Shown here one piece after another: positions 33,903 through 43,108 of a DNA stretch of 64,000 nt. Position 1 is the first letter of the stretch. Every line of letters starts with the position of its first letter. The notes under the pieces were generated by a model. That model had not been told where the DNA came from. It saw nothing but the letters and a program-made list of their open reading frames with translations, and did not search any database. A program made the translations under genes and the position numbers. Source of the stretch: Thermoanaerobacterium saccharolyticum (GTDB lineage: Bacteria > Bacillota > Thermoanaerobacteria > Thermoanaerobacterales > Thermoanaerobacteraceae). The stretch lies in NCBI RefSeq assembly GCF_000747665.1, contig NZ_BBKT01000002.1, positions 1 through 64,000 on the forward strand. Direction: 5' to 3'.

Positions 33903-35435
33903 TCATATTTTATTAGGTATTATAAGCTTTGACCCAGCTAAAATCCTCTCATCCTTTAATTCATTTACTTTAATTATTTCCTCTTTAGAAGTCCTATACC
34001 TTTTAGCTATATCCCAAAGCTCATCATCTTTTTGGACCATGTATATCGTAATGCTGTGTCTATTTTCTTCACTCCTTAAATCTTCGGTTTCCTTCGCATC
34101 TATAAGCACATCGTACTTGCTAATTTTAAAAGCATCTACAGTTGCATCGACTACAAATTTAAGTTCTGCTTCTTTCATGGCCATAATGTCATAGGCAATA
34201 TGCGTTACTTTTAAATCAACGAAAAGATCTCCGTCATCCATAGGCACATCTAAAAATGTCTTAAACTGTGCTTCATCTTTATAAGACATGGGATTGCCAT
34301 TATCACCTATATATATGATGTTATAATCGATCACACCTTCTAAGATGGCTTTTCCATCCTTTAAAGCGTAGTCTGAAAGTACAGGATATGCAACAACATC
34401 AATTATTCTCCTGACATTGTTTCTAAATTCCACATTTTCTTTAAATATGGCTTGTGATTTAAAACGTCCTTGCTGACTTACAGCATCTATTTTCTCGATT
34501 ACAGGCTCAACATTTCTATTGATGCCGTATATGTCTACTGGGATCTCAGTTTCATCTTTTTCTGTTATAACAGCATCCGTCTTTAAAACCAATTCTATGT
34601 CGATTATCCTGTTGTCTCCGCTTTCATCAGGCAAAATTTCTATGTTTTTCTCTATTACTCTTTCATAAGTATTGGCATTCATATAGCTTAATGCGCCAGG
34701 CACGTCTATAAAATTCGCGTAGTTTAGGTCACATTCTTCATAGCCGTACTCATCCTTCGAATCACCTTCATACATTATATACACATGGACACTGCCCTGT
34801 ATTATGACACGGTTATCTGTTATTTTAGGCTCATCAGGCTTTATGATTATGCCAGTTTTTAATATCTTGGAAACATTAGGTTCACCGTCAGAAATTTTTA
34901 CCTGTTCTTTCAAGAAAGTCTCTGCGCTGTTTTGACCTACTATATTGGCCAATTTGATGGTCTTTTTCAGATACTCTATCCCTTCATCGCTTTGTATTCC
35001 TACTATGGCTTCTTTCTTTTCTTTTGCAAACGCCCTTCCAGATATGCTAACTATTGCCTTTACATTCATTTTGCGGCTATTTATAAGAGAAAAATCTACA
35101 TGTTCTACTCTACAATTGACTATAGATTTGCACTTTGAGTCAACACCGCTAATCTCTAAAAAATGCGTAAAATCCATAGACTTGTTAATTCGAAGGATCT
35201 TTTTGTCCTTGTCAGCTACGTATAGTATGTTTAGCTTAAGCTGCCCGTTAACTTGAATCTTGCCGTCGCTTTCGACAACGTCGTTTATTACAGATTCCCC
35301 TAAAACCGCAATCACATTTATGGCATCAGGCATATCTTCCGGCACTATTACGTCGCTTTCTATAAGAGCCTGACTATCTTCCCCGCCTACAAACCTGTCG
35401 TAACTTATGGGATTTGTCAATGCACCTTGTAACAT
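33903..35435 (-). CDS. SPOCS (DUF3794) repeat protein with C-terminal LysM domain
   Basis: The 510-residue protein holds three or four SPOCS/DUF3794 units (for example VIVPEDMPDAINVIAVLGES and KDGKAILEGVIDYNIIYIGD) and ends with a LysM motif (YMVQKDDELWDIAKRYRTSK ... GSKLIIPNKI) that binds peptidoglycan. Proteins of this type, related to SpoVID, help to place the spore coat or exosporium on the forespore. ATG 35435 has GAGGAGG 7 bases before it. It stands between ispE and veg. Confidence 0.9.
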   Translation of the reverse strand: MLQGALTNPISYDRFVGGEDSQALIESDVIVPEDMPDAINVIAVLGESVINDVVESDGKIQVNGQLKLNILYVADKDKKILRINKSMDFTHFLEISGVDSKCKSIVNCRVEHVDFSLINSRKMNVKAIVSISGRAFAKEKKEAIVGIQSDEGIEYLKKTIKLANIVGQNSAETFLKEQVKISDGEPNVSKILKTGIIIKPDEPKITDNRVIIQGSVHVYIMYEGDSKDEYGYEECDLNYANFIDVPGALSYMNANTYERVIEKNIEILPDESGDNRIIDIELVLKTDAVITEKDETEIPVDIYGINRNVEPVIEKIDAVSQQGRFKSQAIFKENVEFRNNVRRIIDVVAYPVLSDYALKDGKAILEGVIDYNIIYIGDNGNPMSYKDEAQFKTFLDVPMDDGDLFVDLKVTHIAYDIMAMKEAELKFVVDATVDAFKISKYDVLIDAKETEDLRSEENRHSITIYMVQKDDELWDIAKRYRTSKEEIIKVNELKDERILAGSKLIIPNKI

Positions 35436-35523
35436 TTTTTTACCTCCTCGTATTAAATATATGATCAAATATAGAAGCTATATTTATCTAATATAATAAT
35501 ATAAAAGGAGGTATAAAAATATG

Positions 35524-35555
35524 CTAAAAACAAAAACCGATAACAATCGGTTTTT
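35524..35555 (-). terminator. terminator of veg
   Basis: AAAAACCGAT / ATCGGTTTTT with a 4-base loop, followed by GTTTTTAG on the minus strand. It starts right after the veg stop. Confidence 0.85.
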
Positions 35556-35556
35556 G

Positions 35557-35820
35557 CTACATGCATCGTATTTCTTTTTCACCTTTCATAAGTGTAAGCT
35601 CAACTGTATCTGTCAAAATGTCAGAATAACTATATGAGACCCTGCGGGTTGTTCCATGTCCATCTATGACAATAATAAAAATGCTGGGATATGTTTTTTC
35701 TAAAAATCCTTCACGGATTATTGTCTTCTTTCTGCCACCGTTAGTTTTTAGCCGGACTCTGGCGCCAACATGGTCATCCAGCTTCTTTTTAATCTCATGT
35801 AGGGCTAATCTATCGGCCAA
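35557..35820 (-). CDS. veg: Veg protein (DUF1021)
   Basis: The 87-residue protein matches Veg: LHEIKKKLDDHVGARVRLKT, NGGRKKTIIREGFLEKTYPS and VSYSYSDILTDTVEL. In Bacillus, Veg affects biofilm matrix gene expression and may stimulate spore germination; the mechanism is not clear. I chose TTG 35820 (8 bases after AAGGAG) over the overlapping GTG at 35829. It lies next to yabG, the conserved order. Confidence 0.92.
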   Translation of the reverse strand: MADRLALHEIKKKLDDHVGARVRLKTNGGRKKTIIREGFLEKTYPSIFIIVIDGHGTTRRVSYSYSDILTDTVELTLMKGEKEIRCM

Positions 35821-35984
35821 TTTTATCACTCCTTACAAAATTCTAAAAATATTATAACACATTTTTCATCCTTTGTCAAATAAAATATATTATTATACCA
35901 GTGAAAATGTAATTTGTCAACAAATCAATTCATGCTTAAAAGCACAAATAAATGCGCTAAATAGAGAAATATCCGGCATAAACC

Positions 35985-36018
35985 GGGAAAAATTAATAGC
36001 GAGTCAGTTGACTCGCTA
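35985..36018 (-). terminator. terminator of yabG
   Basis: TAGCGAGTCA and TGACTCGCTA form a perfect 10-bp stem with a 2-base loop (35997-36018), followed by TTAATTTTT on the minus strand. It overlaps the last base pairs of yabG. Confidence 0.75.
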
Positions 36019-36864
36019 AAATTTAACCTTTGGAACGCCATATCTGAACTTCCCCATCGTCTGCAGTCCGCCAATCCCTGCTGAACCTGTGATGGTATCT
36101 TCTATAAGCTCTTCGATTTTCACTATCTCATTTATATGAGCGTAAGCTACTTTTTCACACACCAAAACGGGATCAAGGCAATGTATCAATACTCTTTCAG
36201 GAGAGCTTGCGTAATTTGCGCCAGATGATATTAACGCCTCATAATTTGACTGGCAAGCACCCGCAAAAATCACCAAATCGTCTAACGATGGTTCATAACT
36301 TCTGGCTTTTTTTACAGCTTCCACAAAATACTTCGAGTTTCTGTAGTTGTTTAGATCTGAATAGTTTCTGGTGTTTTTTACGCCATCGTGTCCTGTTAGC
36401 ACTAATATATCTGGTTTGTATTTATTCAATAGAGCCACCACCTTATCAGGCTGCTCTTTTTCATCTACTATTTCTCCATAAGCCACTATATTTGCTTTTT
36501 TGTATGCATCTAAGCAAATATTCAGATATCCTTCATCGCCGTCTATATGGAGAACCGTACCGGGTTTGCCGTACGGCTCACTTCGGTTTGATCGCATCAC
36601 ATTCGATTTCCTCAAATCTTTTGATTGAGCAATCTTTTTAATTATATAATTTGCCTTTCTCTGATATGGTTCATCGTATTCGTTAATCCTGGTCAATGAA
36701 GCCGGCACAAGATCATCTTCAGGTGCATCCGCGACAATTCGCATATTTAGTCCGTGCAAAAGGTAATGTCTTGTTCCTCTATTTTCTATGACATCTATAA
36801 CTTTAAACAACAAATCAAAACCATGTGATTTCCTCACTACTATGTCATTGACTTTAAAAGGCAT
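36016..36864 (-). CDS. yabG: sporulation-specific protease YabG
   Basis: The 282-residue protein matches YabG from end to end: KVNDIVVRKSHGFDLLFKVI, HYLLHGLNMRIVADAPEDDL, VLHIDGDEGYLNICLDAYKK and LTGHDGVKNTRNYSDLNNYR. It is a cysteine-type protease made in the mother cell that trims spore coat proteins such as SafA and SpoIVA. It is upstream of veg on the same strand, with the terminator at 35985-36018 between them. Confidence 0.95.
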   Translation of the reverse strand: MPFKVNDIVVRKSHGFDLLFKVIDVIENRGTRHYLLHGLNMRIVADAPEDDLVPASLTRINEYDEPYQRKANYIIKKIAQSKDLRKSNVMRSNRSEPYGKPGTVLHIDGDEGYLNICLDAYKKANIVAYGEIVDEKEQPDKVVALLNKYKPDILVLTGHDGVKNTRNYSDLNNYRNSKYFVEAVKKARSYEPSLDDLVIFAGACQSNYEALISSGANYASSPERVLIHCLDPVLVCEKVAYAHINEIVKIEELIEDTITGSAGIGGLQTMGKFRYGVPKVKF

Positions 36865-36936
36865 AAAGATCCCCCCACAACATTATAGTCATTTTCATAT
36901 ACTATAATATGCAGGGTTCTATATACTTGCTATATA

Positions 36937-37488
36937 TTATTCTTCCATTTGTTTTCCTAAGAATGTAGCAGCAGTCTCAGCTATCTTAGCCTCAACATCG
37001 GTAAGGACGACACCGCTTTCTCTCGTAAAGATTATTACAGTTCCAATCGTATCACCCCGTGAAATAATCGGAACTATAACCTGTGATGCAGGCATAAATT
37101 CTTGTCCTTCTGCTATTGCAATAGTGCCTTTGTCTTTTCCTTCGCCAAGTATGACAGTCCTTTTTTCCTCCATGTACTTTTCCAATTCTGGACTTATCGG
37201 TTTGTCAATCAATTCCTTCTTAGGCATACCTGCCACAGCAATGACGTTGTCGCCATCTGTTATGCAAACAGGTTGCTTTGTCGATTGATATATGCTGTCT
37301 GCGTATTCTTGTGCAAAGTCTCCAAGTTCACTTATAGGAGAGTACTTCTTTAATATTATTTCACCTTCTCTGTCAGTGAAAATCTCTAACGGATCACCTT
37401 CTCTAATCCTCAATGTCCTTCTTATTTCCTTTGGAATGACAACTCTTCCAAGGTCGTCTATTCTTCTAACAATTCCAGTCGCTTTCAA
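36937..37488 (-). CDS. spoVT: stage V sporulation protein T, AbrB-type regulator
   Basis: The 183-residue regulator has an N-terminal swapped-hairpin AbrB domain (ATGIVRRIDDLGRVVIPKEI) and a C-terminal GAF domain. It adjusts sigma-G-dependent genes in the forespore. I chose TTG 37488, placed 8 bases after GGAGG; a longer frame to 37524 has no ribosome-binding site and lacks homology. Confidence 0.95.
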   Translation of the reverse strand: MKATGIVRRIDDLGRVVIPKEIRRTLRIREGDPLEIFTDREGEIILKKYSPISELGDFAQEYADSIYQSTKQPVCITDGDNVIAVAGMPKKELIDKPISPELEKYMEEKRTVILGEGKDKGTIAIAEGQEFMPASQVIVPIISRGDTIGTVIIFTRESGVVLTDVEAKIAETAATFLGKQMEE

Positions 37489-37557
37489 ATTATGTACCTC
37501 CATTTCCTGAAATTTTAAGTTCAAGATTAGTATTTATGCATTTCCATTATTTTATAC

Positions 37558-37588
37558 ATAAAAAAAGACACTTCTTTAAGTGTCTTTT
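37558..37588 (-). terminator. terminator of prsA
   Basis: AAAGACACTT / AAGTGTCTTT with a 4-base loop and a T-rich tail on the minus strand. The hairpin overlaps the prsA stop codon. Confidence 0.8.
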
Positions 37589-38501
37589 ATATTGTTACTT
37601 TTATGTTTTGCGGAAATTTCTCGATTTTAGCTGCTTTCTTTAAAGCTTCTGATTTTTGATTAAATATGTCTTGCTTTTTATTGTTTTCCAAGTAGGATAT
37701 TATGCTGCTTTTTGCTTCATCAAAAGACTTTGTGTATTTTGCTTCTGATTTAATTATGTGGTATCCGTACTGTGTCTTGACAGGCTTTGATATTTCTCCA
37801 GGCTTTATGGCAAATGCAGCATCTTCAAATTCTTGCACCATTGTGCCTCTCGCAAACTCTCCAAGTTCACCGCCATTGTCTTTTGTAGAAGTATCTATCG
37901 AATATTGCTTTGCAAGATCCGCAAAGTTAGCACCTTTCATAAGCTTATCGTATATTTCATTGGCAGTTTTCTCGTCAGAAACCAATATATGGCTGGCCTT
38001 TACCACCTCAAACTGACTTTTATTGTCATTGTAATATTTTAAAGCTTCACTGTCAGTGACTTTTACATTCTTCGTCCAGCTCTCTACAAGCTTATTTATA
38101 AGGACATTGTCTTTTGCCATTTCTTTAGTGACTTTGCTGTTTGTAGCCTTTTCTGCGTTGTATTCATCAGTTATTTCTTTATCTGTAGCAGTGATCTTCT
38201 CTTTCTGAGCTTCTTTTAGAAGAAGCTTCTCCAAAATGAGATTATCTAAGACAGAATTTTCCACAACGTCAATAAACTTTTGCTCATTGTAGTTTTGATT
38301 CCAGATATCTTTAGTATACTGCGGATCACTTTCTATCTGTGCTTTAACTTGATTAAATGAATCCTGATATTCTTTTAACGTTATGTCTTGTCCATCTACT
38401 TTTGCAACGATGTTTTTGTTTACACCACAAGAAGTCAGTGTAGTAAGGGCCAATGTCAATGCTAAAATTGCTCCTAATCTTTTAAGCTTCAATGCATTCA
38501 T
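37587..38501 (-). CDS. prsA: PrsA-type foldase lipoprotein with parvulin domain
   Basis: The 304-residue lipoprotein has a signal ending in LTTLTSCG, a SurA-like N-terminal chaperone part, and a parvulin prolyl isomerase domain (VKASHILVSDEKTANEIYDK ... QYSIDTSTKDNGGELGEF ... VKTQYGYHIIKSEAK). It folds secreted proteins outside the membrane. It is encoded just downstream of mfd. Confidence 0.93.
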   Translation of the reverse strand: MNALKLKRLGAILALTLALTTLTSCGVNKNIVAKVDGQDITLKEYQDSFNQVKAQIESDPQYTKDIWNQNYNEQKFIDVVENSVLDNLILEKLLLKEAQKEKITATDKEITDEYNAEKATNSKVTKEMAKDNVLINKLVESWTKNVKVTDSEALKYYNDNKSQFEVVKASHILVSDEKTANEIYDKLMKGANFADLAKQYSIDTSTKDNGGELGEFARGTMVQEFEDAAFAIKPGEISKPVKTQYGYHIIKSEAKYTKSFDEAKSSIISYLENNKKQDIFNQKSEALKKAAKIEKFPQNIKVTI

Positions 38502-38541
38502 CCTTTCACATTACTATTTATATACTCATTATATATCAGTT

Positions 38542-41500
38542 TTAATTTATCTGCAAACATTTAATTTTGCTGACCAATTTGATCAATTCCTTCAATAAGT
38601 CTTCCTTTTTGCCATACTTATAAGTAATGTATGGTGGAATTTGACCTGAAAACATTATTTTACCTTTAAATTCATTGACTAAAGCATCCACGATACCTGA
38701 ATTTATAGACTTACTGTCTTTAAATTTTAAGATTATGGAATTACCTCTTTCAGTAATCTCCAATATATTTGCATCTCTTGCCAGCGCTTTCAAATAAGCC
38801 ACATCTATAAGAGCTTCTACAGCTTTTGGATACTCTTTAAACCTGTCTATAAGCTCATCTTTTATGTCTTCAACATCTTTTTCATTTTCAATGGAAGAAA
38901 TCTTTTTATACATCTCAAGCCTTTGATTTTCATCTTCAATATACTCTTTATCTATATAAGCACTAACTTTAATGTCGATTGCTGTATTAGGCTTGTCTTC
39001 TTCAGATATTCCTTTTAAGTTTTTGATCGCCTCGTCGAGAAGCCTCAAGTACATATCATACCCTACAGCATCTATATGACCGTGTTGCTCAGCTCCTAAA
39101 AGATTACCAGCACCTCTTATTTCTAAGTCCCTCATGGCGATTTTAAACCCTGAACCAAACTCCGTAAACTCCTTTATGGCTTCAAGTCTCTTTTCTGCCA
39201 CTTCTGTAATAACCTTATCTTTTCTGTAAGTAAAATACGCATAAGCCAATCTGTTGGATCTTCCGACTCTGCCTCTTAATTGGTACAACTGAGAAAGTCC
39301 CATCTTATCCGAATCATACACTATTATGGTATTTACATTTGGTATATCCAGCCCTGTTTCAATTATTGTCGTGCACACTAATATGTCATATTCTCTGTTT
39401 AAAAAACCTATCATGATATCTTCCAGCTTGCCTTCATCCATCTGACCATGTGCAACAGCAATACGGGCTTCAGGCACTAACTCTTTTAAAATCGAAGCCA
39501 TTCTTTCAATGCCATCAATTCTGTTGTACACAAAATAAACTTGTCCTCCGCGCCCCAGCTCCCTCAAAATTGCATCTCTTATGAGATCTTCATTAAATTC
39601 CACCACATACGTTTGAACTGGATACCTATCTTCTGGAGGATTCTCCAATACGCTCATATCTCTTATGCCTATAAGGGACATGTGAAGCGTCCTTGGAATA
39701 GGCGTTGCAGAAAGAGACAACACATCGATGTTTTCCTTCAGCTTTTTAATCTTCTCCTTATGCTTTACGCCAAATCTCTGCTCCTCATCTATGATTAAAA
39801 GGCCAAGGTCTTTAAACTTAACATCGTTTTGCAAAATCTTATGTGTCCCCACCAGAATATCTACGGTACCATCAGCTACCATTTTAATTATTTGCGCTTG
39901 TTCCTTATTGCTTCTAAAGCGCGAAAGCATCTCGATCTTGACTGGAAAATCTTTAAACCTTTGCACAAAATTATTGTAGTGCTGTTCGGCTAATATCGTC
40001 GTCGGGCACAAAAAAGCCACCTGTTTGCCATCTGCAACAGCTTTAAATGCAGCTCTAAGTGCTACTTCTGTCTTTCCGTATCCTACGTCACCGCAAAGCA
40101 ATCTGTCCATAGGTTTATCACTTTCCATATCTTTCTTTATTTCTTCTATGCACCTAAGCTGATCTTCCGTCTCTTCGTATGGAAACCTTTCTTCGAAGTC
40201 TTTTTGCCACGGAGTATCCTTAGAAAAAGCATATCCCTTCATTGTCTGCCTTTTTGCATACAGCTTAATCAAGTCCTTCGCTATATCTTCAACGGCCTTT
40301 TTAGCCCTTTTCTTAAGCTTAGACCAATCGCTGCTGCCTAATTTATTTAGTTTTGGCGGTTTGTCTTCTGGACCTATGTATTTTTGCACCAAATCCAACT
40401 GTTCAACAGGCACAAACAACTTGTCATCGCCAGCGTATTTTATCTTAAGGTAATCTTTCGTAACGCCATCAACAGTTATTTTCTCGATTCCTTCATACTT
40501 GCCTATGCCATAATTTACATGGACAACGTATGAACCAACAGTGAGTTCTGTAAAATTCTTAATCCTTCCACTATTTTTAACTTTAAGAGACTTTTTTGAC
40601 CTCCTCGATTGACCAAAAATCTCGGCATCGCTTATCAGAGCAAATTTGGCATCTACGTACTCAAATCCCTTGCTTATTGTACCTGGATATATTAACACAC
40701 CACCATCCGGTATGTCGTACTCCCCATCTTCAATGATAGGAATTTCTAATCCATATCCTATAAGGGAATTTCTCAATAGTTTTCCTCTCTCTAAATTGCT
40801 GGAAAGCATGACAACTTTATACCCAGAACTTTTATAGAACTTAAGGTCATCTGCCAAAAGATCCAATTTCCCATGAAAAGGGTGCATCGTTCTTGATACA
40901 AAATTAACGATTTTTTTTACTTGTATATTTTCATCAGACTTTACAATTGTGTTCATCAAAATCAGCGATTTATCCGAAAGCTTCTTTAAAATGTCGTCAT
41001 AGCCAAACAAAAGGTTCGACTGATCAGGTATGACTTCTCCAGATAAAAGCAACGACTTAAAATTCTCATTAAACTCCTTAACGATGTTTGAAGCCCTTTC
41101 TTTCACCCTCAAATTCTCATCTAATATTATAAAAGCATCATCAAAATAATCAACAATAGAATAAAGATTGTCGTAAAAAAAGCCTATCAATTCTCCTATA
41201 TTTGCTATATTTCTGGTTTCAGAGATATTCTCCATTATTTCGTCAAACTTTTTCTTAATCTTCTCTGCTCTGCCGCTTTGTGTCTCTTTTATTTTGGAAA
41301 TGTAGGAATTCACCATCTTGCTTAAATTAGAAAGCCCTTTTTTAATATTCCCATCTTCCAAAATGAACTCTCTGGCAGGAAACAGTTCAACTTCATCTAA
41401 ATTGTCCAAAGACCTTTGCGTGAATGTATCAAAGCTTCTTATGGAATCAATTTCATCGTCAAAAAGCTCTATTCTAAAACCTTCTTCTTCCATAGGCGAG

Positions 41501-42042
41501 AAAAAATCAATTATGCCGCCACGCACGCTAAACTGCCCTTTGCCCTCCACCATAGGGACTCTTTCATATCCCATGGTGATAAAAAACGATGAAAGCTCAT
41601 TTAAATCAATCGTATCTCCAATTTTGTACTTTATTTTATACTTTAAAAACACATCCTTAGGCGCAACTTTGTTTAAAACTCCATCTATTGAAGCAACAAA
41701 TGCATATGGCTTATCATCAAGGATTTTCCTAATAGCAGCAAGTTTTTTGCCAGTGATATCCAAACTGGATGCATCCACTTTGTAAAAAAGTGCATCTCTT
41801 GATGGAATCAAATATGCATCGCCATTTAACAGTGAGCTTAAATCTTCATGCATCAACTTGGCTTCCACATCATTGTATGTTATAAAAAGCACTTTTTTCC
41901 CAAGCTTCTTTACAATGTAATGAGCAATATGTGCTTTTTGAGAATCAGTTAAACCGTATATTAAAAGCGGGAGTCTCTCGTCTGTAAGAGCCTCATTTAT
42001 TTCCCCAACCTCTCTTAAATTTTCTATTGGCTTTATAAACAA
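38542..42042 (-). CDS. mfd: transcription-repair coupling factor
   Basis: The 1166-residue protein removes stalled RNA polymerase at DNA damage and recruits UvrA. It has UvrB-like N-terminal domains, a RNAP-interaction domain (VVHVNYGIGKYEGIEKI near residue 490), and the RecG-like translocase with Walker A CGDVGYGKTEVALRA near 640 and DEEQRFGVKHKEKIK near 745, followed by the C-terminal TRCF domain. The start is TTG 42042, 6 bases after GAGGTG and 6 bases after the previous stop. Confidence 0.97.
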   Translation of the reverse strand: MFIKPIENLREVGEINEALTDERLPLLIYGLTDSQKAHIAHYIVKKLGKKVLFITYNDVEAKLMHEDLSSLLNGDAYLIPSRDALFYKVDASSLDITGKKLAAIRKILDDKPYAFVASIDGVLNKVAPKDVFLKYKIKYKIGDTIDLNELSSFFITMGYERVPMVEGKGQFSVRGGIIDFFSPMEEEGFRIELFDDEIDSIRSFDTFTQRSLDNLDEVELFPAREFILEDGNIKKGLSNLSKMVNSYISKIKETQSGRAEKIKKKFDEIMENISETRNIANIGELIGFFYDNLYSIVDYFDDAFIILDENLRVKERASNIVKEFNENFKSLLLSGEVIPDQSNLLFGYDDILKKLSDKSLILMNTIVKSDENIQVKKIVNFVSRTMHPFHGKLDLLADDLKFYKSSGYKVVMLSSNLERGKLLRNSLIGYGLEIPIIEDGEYDIPDGGVLIYPGTISKGFEYVDAKFALISDAEIFGQSRRSKKSLKVKNSGRIKNFTELTVGSYVVHVNYGIGKYEGIEKITVDGVTKDYLKIKYAGDDKLFVPVEQLDLVQKYIGPEDKPPKLNKLGSSDWSKLKKRAKKAVEDIAKDLIKLYAKRQTMKGYAFSKDTPWQKDFEERFPYEETEDQLRCIEEIKKDMESDKPMDRLLCGDVGYGKTEVALRAAFKAVADGKQVAFLCPTTILAEQHYNNFVQRFKDFPVKIEMLSRFRSNKEQAQIIKMVADGTVDILVGTHKILQNDVKFKDLGLLIIDEEQRFGVKHKEKIKKLKENIDVLSLSATPIPRTLHMSLIGIRDMSVLENPPEDRYPVQTYVVEFNEDLIRDAILRELGRGGQVYFVYNRIDGIERMASILKELVPEARIAVAHGQMDEGKLEDIMIGFLNREYDILVCTTIIETGLDIPNVNTIIVYDSDKMGLSQLYQLRGRVGRSNRLAYAYFTYRKDKVITEVAEKRLEAIKEFTEFGSGFKIAMRDLEIRGAGNLLGAEQHGHIDAVGYDMYLRLLDEAIKNLKGISEEDKPNTAIDIKVSAYIDKEYIEDENQRLEMYKKISSIENEKDVEDIKDELIDRFKEYPKAVEALIDVAYLKALARDANILEITERGNSIILKFKDSKSINSGIVDALVNEFKGKIMFSGQIPPYITYKYGKKEDLLKELIKLVSKIKCLQIN

Positions 42043-42047
42043 TGCAA

Positions 42048-42416
42048 TCACCTCAACATAATCCAATTCCAGCACCCATGAATGACTGCTGTCATAAAAA
42101 TAGCAGCATATATATTTACCCGTCTTAAAACGTAAAAAGCAACAATTCCAAAAACAAGGTGTGTGGCAATGCTTAAAACTGATGCCTTAAAATTTATTTC
42201 TTTTGGTGACGCAACAAAATCCTTAAAGGCTTCCACAACCCCAAATACGAAATGAACGCCAATAATACTGCCAAAGATGTATCCCATGGCAGTTTTTGAC
42301 GATTCTTCAATAAGTGGCACGCCGTATATTACAGCTTTGTCACCGTACATATTCACAACAAGTTTATTCAAAAAGTAGGACAAAATTGCGCTTATCAAGC
42401 CACCTATTACAAACAT
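42048..42416 (-). CDS. small PrsW-like membrane protein
   Basis: The 122-residue protein has four hydrophobic segments. It contains PLIEESSKTAMG near residue 34, VEAF near 61, a histidine in THLVFG near 86 and HGCWN near the C-terminus, similar to the spread of glutamate and histidine residues in PrsW/CPBP intramembrane metalloproteases. It is shorter than PrsW (about 220 residues), so activity is uncertain. It overlaps pth by 10 bases and is followed 6 bases later by mfd; all three are translationally linked. Confidence 0.6.
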   Translation of the reverse strand: MFVIGGLISAILSYFLNKLVVNMYGDKAVIYGVPLIEESSKTAMGYIFGSIIGVHFVFGVVEAFKDFVASPKEINFKASVLSIATHLVFGIVAFYVLRRVNIYAAIFMTAVIHGCWNWIMLR

Positions 42417-42976
42417 ATATTGTTGCCATTGTACAAATTCATGGCATGTTCAACTCCGTTCTCTATTATATCCAAAACGGCCTTTGCCGCATTATCGATA
42501 GAATTTTCAACTATATCCATATCCCTTTCCTCAAATCTACCTAAAACATGTTCTATCATATCGCCTTTTGGCTTTCCTATGCCTAATCGCACCCTCGGAA
42601 AGTCCTCGCTATTTAATATATATATAATCGATTTCATTCCATTATGCCCACCTGCACTGCCTTTCTTCCTCACTCTTATTTTACCCACATCCAGGTCCTT
42701 ATCATCATATACTACAATCAAATTAGAAAGTGGCAATTTGTAAAAATCAACTATATCGTAAACAGCCTCACCACTAGAATTCATAAATGTCTGAGGCTTT
42801 TGCAGCACTATTTTTTCTCCTTTGTAAAGTCCTTCACCGATTAATGACTTGAATTTAATTTTCTTAACAGCTATATTTAATTTCTTTGAAAGATTATCTA
42901 TCACTTCAAAACCCACATTGTGCCTCGTTTTTTCATACTCTTTCCCGGGATTCCCAAGTCCTACAACAATGTACAT
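42407..42976 (-). CDS. pth: peptidyl-tRNA hydrolase
   Basis: The 189-residue enzyme frees tRNA from stalled peptidyl-tRNA. Family motifs are VVGLGNPGKEYEKTRHNVGF, PQTFMNSSGEAV, VVYDDKDLDVGKIRVRKKGS and AGGHNGMKSI, which include the catalytic histidine and aspartate. GGAGG lies 4 and 7 bases before two adjacent ATG codons; I use 42976. Its neighbours, mfd and the small membrane protein, follow directly, as in Bacillus. Confidence 0.97.
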   Translation of the reverse strand: MYIVVGLGNPGKEYEKTRHNVGFEVIDNLSKKLNIAVKKIKFKSLIGEGLYKGEKIVLQKPQTFMNSSGEAVYDIVDFYKLPLSNLIVVYDDKDLDVGKIRVRKKGSAGGHNGMKSIIYILNSEDFPRVRLGIGKPKGDMIEHVLGRFEERDMDIVENSIDNAAKAVLDIIENGVEHAMNLYNGNNICL

Positions 42977-43046
42977 CATAACCCCTCCAGTCATGCTATT
43001 TTTTATTATATCACAAAAAACTGTGAAAAAAAGTTCAAGTTCAATA

Positions 43047-43089
43047 ATAAAAAAGTTCCTTACCAGCGGGAGGAGACTGGTAAAGAACT
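43047..43089 (-). terminator. terminator of the HtrA gene
   Basis: AGTTCTTTACCAGT pairs with CTGGTAAGGAACT (one mismatch) and is followed by TTTTTTA on the minus strand, just after the stop at 43109. Confidence 0.8.
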
Positions 43090-43108
43090 ATTTAGCGCTA
43101 TTTACATT

